64,000 nt of DNA. Source: Serripes groenlandicus (lineage: Eukaryota; Mollusca; Bivalvia; Cardiida; Cardiidae). The notes beneath the pieces are model-generated. The model worked only from the letters and a program-made list of their open reading frames with translations, was not told where the DNA came from and did not search any database. Positions 1-15,600 of this stretch are shown here, one piece after another (positions within the stretch are counted from its first letter, which is position 1; the number at the start of each line of letters is the position of its first letter). Position numbers and translations under genes: made by a program. The stretch is taken from assembly GCA_031761405.1 (NCBI GenBank), contig JASEVX010000013.1:35760694-35824693 (forward strand), read 5' to 3'.

Positions 1-195
1 CGACTTTGAACGTATTTTGTCAAAAAATAGAAAATCTCCATAATTGAATGGATAACCTATGACAAAAAGTGGAAAACATTGTGGCAAAAGGAGAAATTAC
101 ACGTTTTGTGCAATTTCTTCTTTTGTCACTATGTTTTCAAAAAGCCGTCTGCTGCAGAGGCGTCAGAAAGCGTCTATATGAGGAAAAGGGTTAAG
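1..195. mobile_element. MITE-1 copy, cut by window edge
   Basis: This family has termini AACCCTTTCCCTCATA and their inverse, TTAA flanks and a central hairpin (GAGAAATTGCTC ... GAGCAATTTC). TTAA plus CCC ends resemble piggyBac-derived MITEs; that origin is an inference. The left end is missing here; the right end is GAGGAAAAGGGTTAA. Confidence 0.8.
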
Positions 196-199
196 ACCA

Positions 200-474
200 A
201 TCAGAATGGCTAGGTGGAATCTGATAGAGGGTCATCCAGTGAACATTTCTACAAAATTATTTGAAAATCGGCCAAACAGTTTTGGAAGAGAAGAATTTTA
301 AAGTGTTTGAAGGAATTTTGGAGAGGACATTGAGAGGATGTTTCCTATGAAGTTTCATCCCAATTAGCCAAGTGGTTAGGGGTCATTTGAAGCAAAAAGT
401 TGACGCATTCACGCACGCTCGACGGACAATAGCAATGACATAAGGCTTGACTGGCTTTCAGCCAGTGGAGCTAA
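200..474. repeat. Tandem-core element family P1, 3' part
   Basis: Contains one core monomer (ATCTGATAGAGGGTCA ... ACATTTCTACAAAATTATTTG) and the conserved 3' end CTGGCTTTCAGCCAGTGGAG. Related to the longer copy at 6772-8195. Confidence 0.6.
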
Positions 475-535
475 AAATGATCCCTTTGTGTCTGATTGCA
501 AATGCAACACAACACCAGTCTGGGTACATACTGAC

Positions 536-658
536 CTGTTTTGGAAACATCTTTTTCAACGTTTCCAGGCATATGTCAATTACTTCTTCGTCTGATTTGT
601 CCTTAATGTACAATACACTATCTCCAGTGATAAAGGACATCAATGTAAATAGATTGGT
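536..658 (-). CDS. KDM1B: KDM1B exon 15 (last in window)
   Basis: 123 nt, 41 codons. Contains LMSFITGDSVLYIKD and CLETLKKMFPKQ. Acceptor TATTTCAG at 659, donor GTCAGTA at 535. Further exons must lie left of position 1. Confidence 0.93.
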
Positions 659-3600
659 CTGAAATACAGAGTTTATAAGAGAAATAAAGTTTATTTACTA
701 TTAACCGTTTTATACTGTAATAATACTAATTTGATCAAGTGTGATATTCTCGTTCATCCAAGAACCCAAGTGTGTCTTCACTAGTTTGTAACTGGCGGGT
801 AAAATCACGAGGGATAAGTATTCTCCTATTAAACTTTCAATGGTATATTAATCATCTATTATTATACATTTGGAGATTAGTGACATTGAGGTAAATTCAC
901 TTATTTTGAAACAAGGGCCCAAGAGGGCCAGTATCGCTCCACAGCCATTAGGCAAAAAATAAATCTCCAAACAGCCCCACCCCTGGTGGCCATGTTTTTT
1001 TTGACAAGTCAACATGGCTTGAAGGAATCTGATAGGTCACCCTAGGAACATTTCTGCAGAATGAATTAAAAATCGGCGTGACACTTTCGGATGAGAAGAT
1101 TTTTTAAGTTTTCACTATAGCCATATAAGGCAAAATAGCCCCGCCCTCTTGTGGCCATGTTTTTTGACCAATCAACATGGCTTGAAGGAATCTGATAGAG
1201 GGTCACCCTTGGAACATTCCTACAAAATAAAAATCTGCCTGACACTTTCGGAGCAGAAGATCTTTTAAGTTTACACTATAGCCATATAAGGGCAAAATAG
1301 CCCCGCCTCCTGGTGGCCATGTTTTCGACCACTGAACATGGCTTGAAGAAATATAATAGAGGGTTACCCAAGGAACATGTCTACAAAGCCTCAAACCTTT
1401 CCCACATGTATATATAACAAATTTTGAAGCAGAAAACTTTGATATTTTCTGAACAAATATAGAATAAGTCTATAAAAACGAAAATAAAATAATTGAATCG
1501 AGTTGAAAAAACGGAAATTGTAAATCGTGAGCAATTTCTCTGTTTGCCACAACAATTTTTTCTAAAGTTGTCTAGTGCAGATGTGTCAAAATGCATATCT
1601 GCAAGTTGCAAAGGGGGGTTTAACAGAGGCATATCAGAAGGCAACACTAATTAAATACTTACATCTGTTTTGGAGATATCGTAAAACACATCAAACAAGC
1701 CTCTAACGACAGGACTGGAGGCAACATGGCCAAACATACTCGACTTCTCGGTAACACTCTCCCAAAATCTCTTTGAAAACTGGACAATTACCTGGTAAAC
1801 AAAATTGTTGAAAGGAACACATAAGTCATCTACTAGTACTCAATTTATAAGTACAGTGGAACCTGTGTTTAAAGACCAACCATGGGGACACAACAATATG
1901 GTCTTTGTTCACAGGTGGTCTTTAATTGCAGGGTCATTTATGCACGAAATGAGTAATTTGGAAACTAAAAGTGTGGTTGCTATGGACAGGAAATGGCTAT
2001 CCAAATGAGTTCCTTAGCACATCGTTGACAGAATTTGAAGAAACCCCTGCTAATGGGTCACACCAAAGAATAAAACAATTGTAGTAATGGATGCCCTCCT
2101 CTGTGCTCAGGGTTGCGGGGTTTGCATGACTACTGACTGGCTGGTGTCAGAATAAATGTCCCAGTAGTTGTACTGGTAACCTACCCAGGAAAGGCTGTGA
2201 TATAACTGTAATATTTTATTGAAAACAGCGTAAAACACCAAACAATCAAACCCTGCCAGTATGTCAGTAAGCTACATCATGCCAGGCATACAGACTGATG
2301 GATTGACAGAGAGAGAGAGATCCCTATATGTCTCACTGTTACAAGGCAGGTGACACAAAAATGTGCAATAACCTGGTAAACAAAAATATCTAAAGGAACA
2401 AAACAATTCACCTGCTAATAACAATCCACTAAAAATACAACAATGTGCCCTGAAGCTATATTGGTTTTGAGTACCAACAGCATAGGGTTTGCTTTAATGA
2501 TAAATGAGGAATTGTAGGAAAATGAGCTGAATACCCCTATCCTTATCTGGACCTCTGAATTGCTGGTCTATAATACAATTTATGTCTAGCACAATGTTAA
2601 AACCCATTTAACTGAATTTTAAAAAGGGGCATAACTTTGAAAGTACAAAACATTTAGAAAAATATGTTTATGAATTTACAAGTCTGCTATACTTTCATGT
2701 TAACTCTTTCAGCGCCAAATTGTTTAAAGTAGACTCTTCCTTGTTCAAATTCAGGCGTCTCCATTACTCACGTAATAACAGTTTTGGACTATTTTCATGA
2801 ATAAAACGCAAACAATGCTGATTTCAGGTGAGACAGCTTGTTACGAGCTGACTCACCTGAATCAGCATTGTTTGCAAAAACGTCAATATTGCCTTTGGCG
2901 CTGTAAGAGTTAAACCTGAAAATAAAATTTATTTTAACCCTTTCCCTCATGTGACACATTCTGTCGCCTTTGAAGCAGACGACTTCTTAAATGATAAGGA
3001 GCAATTTCTCCTTTTGCCACAATGTGTTTAACTCTTTTCAATAATTCTTCTCTTATAGAGCTTTTCTTTATCTTTGCCTAGAGATGTTCAAAGTCGTCTG
3101 CTGTAGAATTGTTGTATGTGGGAAAGGCCTAGGGTATTTGGGAACATAATAATCATAGCCAAAGTCAAAGCGAGATGTACAAGTGAAAAGCTCCATAAAT
3201 GTTGCCAATGCATTTTTGATGCATCGGCAGCAAATGACTTTTGAAATCATTGTAAATAAAGGAGAACTCTTTTCAATAATAAAATTTTTATGGATTTTCC
3301 CCCCTCCTATTAGCCAAATTGTTTTCAAAGTGTTTCCTGAAGAATCGGAAAAGTATAAAATCTAAATTGAATCTCCAAAACCTGTGTTGTTGGTACTCAA
3401 TAGAAATGTGTAAAGTAAGTAATAAGATATATATTAAAAGGGTAAAATCTGCTTACTCTGTTTGACTAATGAGTAAACAGTACAGACCCAGATCAAATTG
3501 CGAGGATACACTACGCAAATGTTCTATGATTGCGACTTACCACTCCCTCGACAGACGCTCTTTCACTAAACTACTGAGGCGATAAACTGACCTTGCAATA

Positions 3601-6600
3601 ATTTCATAAAGTGTCAAATCAATTTAAACAGACTGTCTTTAAGTATAAAACTATCCATATAAAGTTGATGGATTTGGGATTTAATGCCGTTATCAAAAAA
3701 AATTCAGTCACATGACGGCGGCTAGTCCACCTAACCATGTGTTTCCTAGCTTTCCCACACAACACTTTTCAAGCAAATGGCTGCTTTTCCATTTAGACTT
3801 GTTGACTTGTTAGCCCACTGTTGGAAGACGAATGACACTTGTCACTTTGATTTTTGTCTAATGTTGGAAAGAGTGTTAGCCGAGCTGGAGTTTGACTCAC
3901 AACCCCATGATTGACAGCCAGCGTCTTGACCGACTGAGCTAGAGGCATAAGGAGGTTCTAGTTGCTTCCCTTGAAGGTACTCAAAGATATGGGGATAGCA
4001 TGACCACAGATGGGCTGGTCCTAAGCAGCAATACTGAAAATGCAGTGATATGACTGAAATATTGTTGAAAGCAGTGTTAAAAACCCACAAAAAAAACCCA
4101 ATCTAAATTAGTTTTTGAAAGCTCTCGGGCCAGTTGCTCAAAACCTGGATAACTTTTAACCCTAGATAAATTTTAACCAACCAAATTGAATTTTTTAAAA
4201 CCTGGATTAAACAGTCCAGGGCTAAAGTCATTCAGGTTTTAATTTATTTATTTATTTATTTGGTTTTTACGCCGCTTTCAACATTATTTCAGTTATATCA
4301 CGGCGACAGTTCACTTATTCATGATCCCTGGGTAAACAAACCAGTACTAGGCTAGAAAATGTGCCTTGCCCAAGTGCAGTCCACCATGACCGTAGTGCCG
4401 CGACTGGGGATCGAACCATTCAGGTTTTAAATTACCTGTCCCTGAAGGCTAGTTTTCATCGGACCTGAAAGTAATAGAAGAGTATTCCTATGAGATAAAT
4501 AGTTATACCTTTTCTACATGTCCAGATCCCAAGGTCACTTTTTTACTGTCTGACAGTGGTGGATGGAACTTTATTCTATCTTGTTTTAATACCTCTAGTG
4601 GAACTGTCACCAGGACCTGAAACAATAGAAAAAGTTATCTATTACAATTTTCAAGTTTCAAGTTTATTTATTTCGGCATATAAAGTTATATTACATCGCC
4701 GTAAACTTATTTATATGATGGTTTAACAAATGAACATATATACCTCACGAGAAAAACACATACATTTTCATTATAATACAGCATTACCAAAACAATTTAC
4801 AAATACAAACACATGACAAGATTTCAAAGCCCAAAAGAGAACAAATACATCTTTTTGATAAGGATTACCTCCCTTTTAAACTATTTAATGGGATTGAGCT
4901 TGATGACCATGTAAACTAGAGCTATCACTGAAGATGATAAATACCCCATAAACAGCACCTTGACCTACACCATAACTTATAAAGTAAAAGGGCCATAACT
5001 CTGTAAAATAACATGCAATTGTAACCCCTTTATGCACATCTCCTCTTGGTATATAAGCTTCATGTAAAATTTCCACCCAGTGGTTTGTAAGAAATAGGCC
5101 GGACAAAATATGGCTTCCGACCGACCGACCGACCGACAGACAGACAGACAGACAGACGGACAGACAGACAGACAGACAGACGGACGGACGGACGGACAGA
5201 CAGACAGACAGGCAGACAGACAGACAGACATTCTTATGAAGTGTACTTGTGGGGTTATTTCCTTTGATGTTTATTTGTGGGGTGCACCCCACAAGTATGC
5301 AATTCATTCCGTAATAACTTCCCTTTTACGGAATGAATAACATTAATATGCAAATGAGATACCCGTTATAAATAATAAAAAACAATTATTTATCTAAGTG
5401 TATTTATCTAAGTGTCTTTATAGGGTGGTGGGTGGGCTTTAGGAAAACACCGCACCCCACAAGTACTCGTCCAGACGTACAGACAGACAGCCCGCCCAAC
5501 ACAGTGACTCCTATATACCCCCTCTTCTTCAAAGGGGGTTTTGATTGATTGGGGTTTAACGCCGTTTTTAACAATTTCTCAGTTATATCACGACGGCCAG
5601 TTCACCTACTCATGCATTTTCTGGTTTTCTTACACCAGTAATCCACACAACAATCTTTCCAAGCAACTGGCTGCTTTTCCACATAGACTTAGCCCATTGG
5701 TGGAAGACGAATGACGCATCGACTTTTGTCAATCGTCGGAAAGAAAGTCGGCCGAGCCGGGTGTCAAACTCACAACCCCTGGATTGACAGCCCGCGTCGC
5801 TACCGACTGAGCTACCATGAAATTGACAATCTGAGCAGAATGTGATTGGATCATGAGCGTGATTGGAACGGTTTATGAGCGGAACGGAATTTGCGCTCGG
5901 AACTGAATTTGCGCTCTGAACGAAACAATCATAATGATTGCAAAAATCCAATCATTCGCTCATTGAACGGTTGCAACAACTATCCGATAATTATTTTCTG
6001 AAACTATTTCATTAAAAGTCATATTTGTATACTAAACTTTTGTTTTATAAGACACTCAAGTATTTGATTGAATTAGAATGTAACGCATATTATTAATATG
6101 ATCATTTTCGTACTAAGATTTACTACTAACGATTGTGCTAAAAAAACTCTAGATAGTTTGTTGATATTTAGGGTTAAGTAAATAAAAATATAAACGAAAC
6201 GAAATTAATTTAAGCCAATCAAATCGTTGAACAGATTTTGATCGAAAAAAAGCGTTCCGAGTGAGTGTAAAAAAGCGCTCAATCTGAACGGAACGGAAAA
6301 AACCAATCACAATGTTATAAATGAGTGAACGCTTTGAGAGCAGATTGGAAAGTGAGCGGAGCGTGAAAGGTAAATTTGTACGACAATTCTGCAGCAGACG
6401 ACTTTGAACATATTTTGTCAAAACATGGAAAATCTTCATAATTGAATGGATAACCTAAGACAAAAAGTGGAAAACATTGTGGCAAAAGGAGAAATTGCAC
6501 GTTTTGTGCAATTTCTTCTTTTGTCACTATGTTTTCAATAAGCCGTCTGCTGCAGAGGTGTCAGAAAGCGTCTATATGAGGGAAAGGGTTATACCTTTGC

Positions 6601-9600
6601 TGCCCGATGTTTAATTCCACCTACAGTCTCCACAATAATACTGTCCTCTGTATAATCTATGGAACACACCTACAAACATAGAAGAAGAAAACAAAAAGGA
6701 AAATCGATCAAAGTATGAGGATAACAAAATATTTCTTTTTTTGAACCTATTTAAATTTGAAGACATCTGGGAACAAGAGGCCCAAGAGGGCCAGTATCGC
6801 TCCACGGCCATAAGGCAAAAATCAAATCTCCAAACAGCCCTGCACCCTAGTGGCCATATTTTTTACCAACCACCATGGCTTAAAGGAATCTTGTAGAGTG
6901 TCACCCAAGGAATGTTTCTGCAAAATTATTTGAAAATCGGCCTGACACTTTTGGAGGAGAGGATATTTTAAGTTTTCACCATAGCCATATAAGGCAAAAT
7001 AGCCCCACACCATGGCGGCCATATTTTTCAACCAATCAACATGGCTTGAAGGAATCTGATAGAGGGTCACCCAAAGAACATTTCTACAAAATTATTTGAA
7101 AATCTGCTCAACACTTTCGGAGATGAAGATTTTTTAAATTTTCACTATGGTCATATAGAGCAAAATAGCCCCGCCCCCTGGCGGCCATATTTTTTGACCA
7201 ATCAACATGGCTTGAAGGACTCTGATAGTGGGTCACCTAATGAACATTTCTACAAAATTATTTGAAAATCGGCTGAACACTTTCGGAGAAGAAGATTTTT
7301 TAAGTTTACACTATAGCTATATAAGGCAAAATAGCCCCGACCCTGGCGGCCATGTTTTTCCACCAATCAACATTTCTTGAAGGAATCTAATAAAGGGTCA
7401 CCCAAGGAACATTTCTACAAAATTATTTGAAAATCAGCCTGACACTTTCGGAGGAGAAGATTTTTTAAGTTCTCTCTTTAGCCGTATAAGGCAAAATAGC
7501 CCCGCCCTCTGGCGACCATGTTTTTCGACCAATTAACATGGCTTGAAGGAATCTGATAGTGGGTCACCCAATGAACATTTCTACAAAATTATTTGAAAAT
7601 CGACTGAACACTTTCGGAGAAGAAGATTTTTTAAGTTTACACTATAGCTATATAAGGCAAAATAGCCTCGACCCTGGCGGCCATGTTTTTTAACCAATCA
7701 CCATGGCTTGGAGGAATCTGATAGAGGGTCACCCAAGGAACATTTCTACAAAATTATTTGAAAATCTGCTCAACACTTTCAGAGAAGAAGATTTTTTAAG
7801 TTTTCACTATGGTCATATAAGGCAAAATAGCCCCGCCCTCTGGCGACCATGTTTTTCGACCAATCAACATTTCTTGAAGGAATCTAATAAAGGGTCACCC
7901 AAGGAACATTTCTACAAAATTATTTGAAAATCGGCCTGACACTTTCAGAGAAGAAGATTTTTTAAGTTTTCACTATTTTTTTCTTTTGGTTGCCATGGAA
8001 ACCAGAATTATGGATGGATCAAAAAAATTTGAAGGAATTTAAGAGAGGACATTGAGAGGATGCTTCAAATTGGCCAAGTGGTTAGTGAGAAGAAGTCGTT
8101 TAAAGGAAAAAGTTAACGCACGGACGGACGCACGCACGACGGACAATTCGCCATGACATAAGCTCGACTGGCTTTCAGCCAGTGGAGCTTAAAACCTATA
8201 GAAATACTAAACTACTGAAAATGAAGAAATACAATTGCAAAAATTGGTAATTTTAACCTTTTCCCACTTGCAGACGCAAGTTGACGTAACTAATGCAGAT
8301 GACTTTGGAAAATCTTGTACTAAAAGCCACATAAGCCTTCTGCAGATAAGTCAAAGATTGGCAGACAGATATACAGAAGAGTGATCCATAAACAGTCCAG
8401 CAGCCATACTTTTAGTTTCCCTATTATTCATTGTCTGCATAAATGGCCCTGCAAATAAAGATCAATTGTGAACAAAGACCAGATTGATGTCTTTCCTTAT
8501 ATTGGTCTTTTATATACAAAGGTTCCCCTGTATATCTGTAACCTGCCTGCCGATATAAAACTAATCTAAACTAGAAAGGTTGTTTTTATGAAAAAACATA
8601 TGTCTCCCCATTCCAGTTTGTCAATGACTATTAAAACAAGGTGCACAACTTCACATTGCCATCTATCTATGTTCCAAGTTTCAATTAATTCCTTCAAGTA
8701 GTTTCCGAGTTCTGCTCCGGACAAAGAAAAGTATGTCTCCCTTTTGGAGAAGGGGAGACATAACAAGAGATGTTTGTCAAATATTAGGCCCCCTGAGCGC
8801 CATGTTGTCAGGAATATTTGGACAATTGAATCAAATATGCATGGACCGAAATGCCAGCTGATTTCACTCAAACAAGCTTGGTCACTGTGACCTAGACCTT
8901 TCACCTGATGACCTCACAGTAGGAGTCATCTACTGGTCACCCCCAGCCTCCATGTTAAGTTAGAGGGCCAATTTCGAGTTATCACTTGGACCAGATTTCG
9001 CATTCAAGGTCAGGTCAAGGTCACTACCTGATGACCTCAAAATCAATAGGGGTCATCTACTGGTCACCCCCAGCCTCCATGTCAAGTTTGAGGGCCATGG
9101 GTGCAGGCAATGTCGAGTTATCACTAAGACAAGCTTTACGCGATCAACGTCACTGACACCTTGACCTTTGACCTCAAAATCAATAGGGGTCATCTACTGG
9201 TCAGGCCTAACCTTCAAGACAAGTCTGTGGACCATAGTTCCAGGCATTGTTGAGTTATCACTTGGACAAGCTTCGGTCTACCAACGGACCGACATGTGCA
9301 AAGCAATATACCTCTCTTCTTCGAAGGGGGAATAATAACAATGTGGATCATCAGAGCTCTAAATAAGGGACATATTTTATGTTCTTAAACCCTTTATTTA
9401 CCTCTACAGACAATGTTGTGGGAACTCAAAAGAATCGTATCAGTGAGATAATTCCGTTGAATACCTGCGTATAGGGTACATTTTGTAATAAGGCAGATAT
9501 TTATGGACGAAGACTTTTTTACTCCCCTGAAAACATTGAAGTATATATAGGTAGAAATTGTTCTTTATGAGCAAGTTTCTCATTGTCCCAGTATTTTAAA

Positions 9601-12600
9601 ATCATTAAATGTAGAACAGTCATCTACTTCAGATTTGCATACAGAAGGACCTGCATGTGGGAGAAGGGTTAACGACAACATCCCCCTTACCTCAGAGTCC
9701 TTTGTTATATCGACACCGTCCGCTAACTTCTCTATGATTTTCTGGAAGCCATCTTGGATATGAACAGGAGGTCCGTCGAACAAAGGGAACTCTTCGTTCT
9801 GGTCCCAGTTTAGAGATGACACCTTGGAAAGACTGTTACCACAGGCATACTCCAAGTTACTCATTTGGAACTGCAGGAGGCTTTCTTCTTGCTGTACAGG
9901 AATACAATTTAATTTTTAATTGACTGACCGGAATTTAACATCATTTTCAATAGTTTTTCATATCTACAGAGCTCTAGAAAAGGAGCGTTTTTCCTATTCA
10001 AAAATCCTTAATTGACTCTCTTAAACTTTTCTTTGAGCATATTGTTTTGTATATTATGCAGTGCTCTAGATGATAAGAAGGGTTTTAACTTCCACAAGAC
10101 TTTATATGGGCCTCAAAACCTATGTCGTCACACAACATAGGGTTTAGTTGAGTTATAAGAGATTGATAATTTCACTCATATAGACGCTTTTTGATGCCTC
10201 TGCAGCAGATGACTTTTTGAAAACATAGTGATAAAAGAATAAATTCATCAGGTATAGACTGGTGTGGACCGTACATATCTGAGGACTAAAGAAGGAGGAG
10301 TGAACTTTTTTTTTCTTCACCTTTACCTCTCTTATGACTCGACTAAATCCTAAGTTGTTTGTACTTAAAACAAGCAAATTCAGAGAATTATGGTCCCCCG
10401 CTTTGGGGGTCTTATTGGTCAGGGTCAAGGTCACAAGGTCAAAATTGGTATTGATGGAAAGGGGTTGTCACAAGGAAGACACATGTGAAATATGAAAGCA
10501 GTACCTATTACGGTTCAGAAGTTATGACCAAGGTTAAAGTTTTTGTGACAGCGTGGCGGAGGGACTGACAGACTGACGAATGAGATTTAATGTCCCCGAC
10601 GTTTTACTTCATAAAGCGGGGGACAATAATCGTCTCACTGAGACGATTCTTCTGAGTACCATCATCATAGGTTTTGAGGCCAATATAAAGATATGGGGAT
10701 GTGAAACTCTTCTTATAATCTAGAGTCCTGCATGATATGCATGATATACAAAACAATATGTTCAAAGATAAGTTTTTATTCAGCAAGCTATCAAAATAAA
10801 ATGGTACCAAAAGCTTGTATACTCCGCAAAAAGAAAGGAGTCTGGAAGTAAACAAGAGCGCCACAAGCGAACACCAGCGCTTGTCTGTTTTTACTATAAA
10901 GTCGAAAAAGGTGCATTATTTAATAACTATTAAAGCCCGAGTTTTGTGACATGGTAAAGACATGTGCATTGTTCCTAGGAACATGTGTACAGAGTTTAAT
11001 GTGAAATGTCGGAACCCTTATGAGACAAGGTTAAAGTTTTGTGATGACGCAGAGGACGACGACAACGCCTAGGGTATCACAAAAGCCGACATTTTTTCTT
11101 CAAAAAAACAGACAAGGTGAAAATGTTTTCAGGACAAAGAAGTCTTAAAGGTCACATATGGCTGAACCTTTCAATAGGAATGACACTATGATAAACAAAC
11201 ACTTTACTTTACTACATTAACTCTTTCAGCGCCAAAGGCAATATTGAACTTTTTGCAAACAATACTGATTCAGGTGAGTCAGCTCGTAACGAGCTGTCTC
11301 ACCTGAAATCAGCATTGTTTGCCTTGTATTTATCCAAATATTACGAAAATCTTATAACATATGAAATAGAGTCGCCTGAATTTGAACATGAAAGAGTCTA
11401 CTTTAAACAATTCAGCGCTGAAAGAGTTAATACAAATGGATACCTTGGAAAAAATGCTTAAAGAATTATAAAACAAATTGAATTAATGAATGAAATATCT
11501 TGTTATCTTTACATACCTTTGTGAATTTGATGCCAGATTCATCTTTAAACTGGACATGCAACTCTTTAATACTTTCTGAAAAAATGAGAGAGAGAGAAAA
11601 ACTGTTGAAAAGAAATTTAAAAGTAAAAATATGAAATTAAATTTATCATCTGTTTCACAAGGATTTAACACAATAGAATATATCCATTACTCTTTCCGAC
11701 ATACAATAAATCTAAAGTAGACGACTTTGGAAAAAATATCTAGACAATAATATGGAAAATCGCTATAAATGAAATTAGAATTATTGAATAAAGTTGAAAA
11801 TACTGTGGCAAAAGGAGAAATTGCTCGAATTCGGGCTATAATTTCCGCAGAAAAACGTCTAAAACAACCTGGTCCCAGGTAAAGACAGGTTCATAAATGA
11901 TTTTTCTTGTGATCCACCACATCAATATTTTCCAACCAACAAATACGCCAGTGTTTTTAAGCTTAATGTTCATTATATTTGGAAATTTGCAGTTGTCCTG
12001 ACCGTCATGCGCCGACGTCACAATAATCACGTTCCGCAGTGAATATTTAACACGAAATGACGCGCTTTTTTAGAATATTGTACCCGAGCAATGTTTGTTG
12101 GGGTTGGCATTTAATCATTTTTCTTCCAAAAATAATATTATTCATAAAAAATACGGTATTTATTTGTATGTTTTCGAAAGAAGTATAGAAAATAATTTTT
12201 AGACCGTGTTTTAAATTGTTTGATTAATCCGTCGCTGTAGAATGTTGCAAATTGTGAATGTTGCATGGCGGTCAGGACAACTGCAAATTTCCAAATGTAA
12301 TGAACATTAAGCATAAAAAGGCCGGCATATTTGTCGGTTGGAAAATATTGATGTGGTGGATCACGAGAAAAATCATTTATGAACCTGTCTCTCCCTGGGA
12401 CCAGGTCGTTTTAGTTGTTTTCCTGCGGAAATTATAGCCCGAATTGAGCGAGGGGGAAAAATGCAGTTGCACACCTTGTCATTATTATTACACTATATGG
12501 ACGTATAGAGGCGCTATTTATAGTAACAAGTGCGGGATTCCCCAAATTACCATTACGATCATTTTTATCAAAGCATATAGACAATATAGAGAGACTTTTT

Positions 12601-15600
12601 GAGTATTTTAACGAGGTATTGTGCGATTTTCCGCATTTTTTGCTGTAATAGAAATTCGGACGCCTGTGGTATGAGGTATAGGGATTAAATTACAAGGACC
12701 TTTCAAGGCTTTGCATAAACATACACCTTTAACCCTTTCCCTCATATAGACGCTTTCTGACAGCTCTGCAGCAGACGGCTTTTTGAAAACATAGTGACAA
12801 AAGAAGAAATTGCTCAAAACAAGCAATTTCTCCATTTGCCACAATGTTTTCCACTTTTAGTCATGAAAACAAGCACACCCCTTTAGTACCTTGTAAACTT
12901 TTATCAGCCTGAGATTCTTTCCTTAACTGTTTGTTAACATCCAATATGGCATCAAAGTGAAACTGCATCCTTTTGTATGCATACTCTTCCACCGTCTCCC
13001 CAACATCATCCAACAACAAACACTTGTCGCCGATCTCCTTTACTGTGACATTCGCTTGCTTGCATAACACAATCATTGGGTTGTTGATGCACCGGAAGAT
13101 CATTTGAGAGGAAGTTCCAACTTTGGGTAGCTCCTCCTCCGTAATTCTTCCACCAATATGCTTATCAGCCTCTAATACGAGCACCTGTAGTCAGAATATG
13201 GCGTTTTAATTGATTGTTTGATGTTTTACACCGCTTTCAACAATCTTTCAGTTATATCATGATGCTTCCTGAGTAAGTTACTTCTGGTCCCATTATCCTG
13301 ACAACAGCCAGTAAGTTGTGATGATAACCCGCAACCCTAAGCACCAAAAAGGGCAGCCATTACTACTATTTAAAGTACGTTTTGATAATCACTGTATTTC
13401 TATTAGTCTAAGGGAGATTACCCCTGTGGCCTTATTAGTTTATTATTGGGTTATGTTCACTTGGATACTCTTAAGTGTGGAGTTTAGCAGTTAAATAAAA
13501 GCTAATGTTTCATTTGATTTGAAAACAAGAAAGCAACAGACAAGTTTTTGAAAACATGGAAGTAAAAGGTGTAATAATAACTCATAGTCATATTGAGCAA
13601 TATATCCCATTTCTTCATTGTTTTTAACACAAATCATTAATTTTACTTTCGATCATAAGCATTCATCTAATAGTTTTTCAAAGCTGATTATTGCAGATTT
13701 GTCAAATCTGAAAAACATGTATACACTTACCTTGGCTCCAAGGTTGATTAACTGTTTGGCTGCGGATATACCGGATATTCCTGCACCAATGATGATCACA
13801 GGATCCTGAAAAATTCATCATCATTATCAATATACAGTGAAACCTGTGAATAAAGACCACCTATGGAAACACAACAATATGGTCTTCATTCACAGGAAGT
13901 CTTTCACCCTTTTCCTCATATAGACGCTTTCTGATGCCTCTGCAGCAGACGGCTTTTTGAAAACATAGTGACAAAAGAAGAAATTGCTCAGAACGAGCAA
14001 TTTCTCCTTTTGTCACAATGTTTTCCACTTTTAATCATCGGTTACCCATTCAATTATAGAGATTTTCTATTTTTTGACAAAATACATTCAAAGTCGTCTG
14101 CTGCAGAATTGCCGTATGTGGGAAAGGGTTTATTGCAGGGTAATTTATGCAGAAAATGAGTAACTGGGAAACTGAAACTGTGGTTGATATAGACTGGGAA
14201 TCACTGTTTCAAGACAATCTTTAGCACAGGTTTGAGTGTACATCAGTTTAACCGTACCCTTATAAAGTCAATATATGATGCCTTGACAGCAGACGACTTT
14301 TAACCCTTTCCCTCATACGACAATTGTGCAGCAGACGACTTTGAACATATTTTGTCAAAATATAGAAAATCTCTATAATTGAATGGATAACCTATGACTT
14401 AAAATGGAAAACATTGTGGCAAAAGGAGAAATTGCTTGTTTTGAGCAATTTCTACTTATGTCACTATGTTTTTAAAAAGCCGTCTGCTGCATAGGTGTCA
14501 GAAAGCATCTTTATGAGGGAAAGGGTTAAAAAACCTTATGATAAATAAAGAAACTGCTCAAAAAAAGGAAATTTCTCTTTTTCCCACAATGATCTTAGTT
14601 CTGTAAAACCTTAACCTGATAAACACATTATATGAACTTGAGAGCAAGACGTCTTTAGAAAAACACTCACCTGAGTAATGCAATGTGATTTGTCATTCCA
14701 ACAACAATAAAAAAAATATTACCAATCAACATGGCTTGAAGTAATCTCACAGAGAGTCACCCAAGGAACATTTCAACAAAATTATTTGGAAATTGGCCAC
14801 ATAGTTTTGGAGAAGAAGATTTTTTAAGTTTTCATTATAGCCATATAAGGCAAAACAGCCCGGCCCCTAGCGGCTACCTTTTTTTGACCAATCAATATGG
14901 CTTGAAGGAATCTGAGAGAGGGTTACCTAAGGAACATTCCTACAAAATAATTTGAAAATTTGCCAACCGGTTTGGAAGATTGTTTTGGTTTGTTTTGTTG
15001 CCAAGGAAACCAGAATTCTGAATTGATCAACACAATTTGAAGGAATTATTGTGAGGACATTAAGAGGATGCTTTCTGGGAAGTTTCATTTACAGAGGAGC
15101 AAAAGATGACGCACGACACATGCTGGATAATGGATGGTCGCAATAACTCACTTTGAGTACTTCCACTGTCGTGCTCAGATGAGCTAACAAGCAATTTCAC
15201 GTTTTCTCAAAATGATTTTGGTTCTGTGCCTTCATTGCCGAGCCACGGTAGCAACACAGGCTGTCAATCCAAGGGTTGTTAGTTTGAATCCCAGATCTTT
15301 ATGATCATTCTCCATTTGCCACAATATTTTTAATTTTCTTTAAAAAAAACCACATTATTTATAATTTATAGATTTTCCATATTCCCCCCAGATGATTCAA
15401 AGTCGTCACGCTGCAGATTTGTTTAATGTGGGAAAGGGTTATAGAAGTTGCTTGAAACCCTATCACTTAATGGCACACAGTGAAGAAATAGAACAGTCTG
15501 CCAAGACACGCTGGCTGATCTGCATCTACACTGGTGGCAAGTGCCTTACGGTTGGTTTTCACAGGCCCATGCGTATTACCTTTTGAATATTTTCGAACGG

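Noticed and set aside
4885..5340. Cys/Val/Ser and Asp/Arg/Gln repeat frames
   Set aside because: Produced by the CAGA/GACC microsatellite in a tandem-core element.
13968..14159. Recurrent short frames with PSAAE/SSAAE motifs (also 18,081, 23,954, 27,569, 30,792)
   Set aside because: All are translations of MITE-1 (GTCTGCTGCAGA) and not genes.
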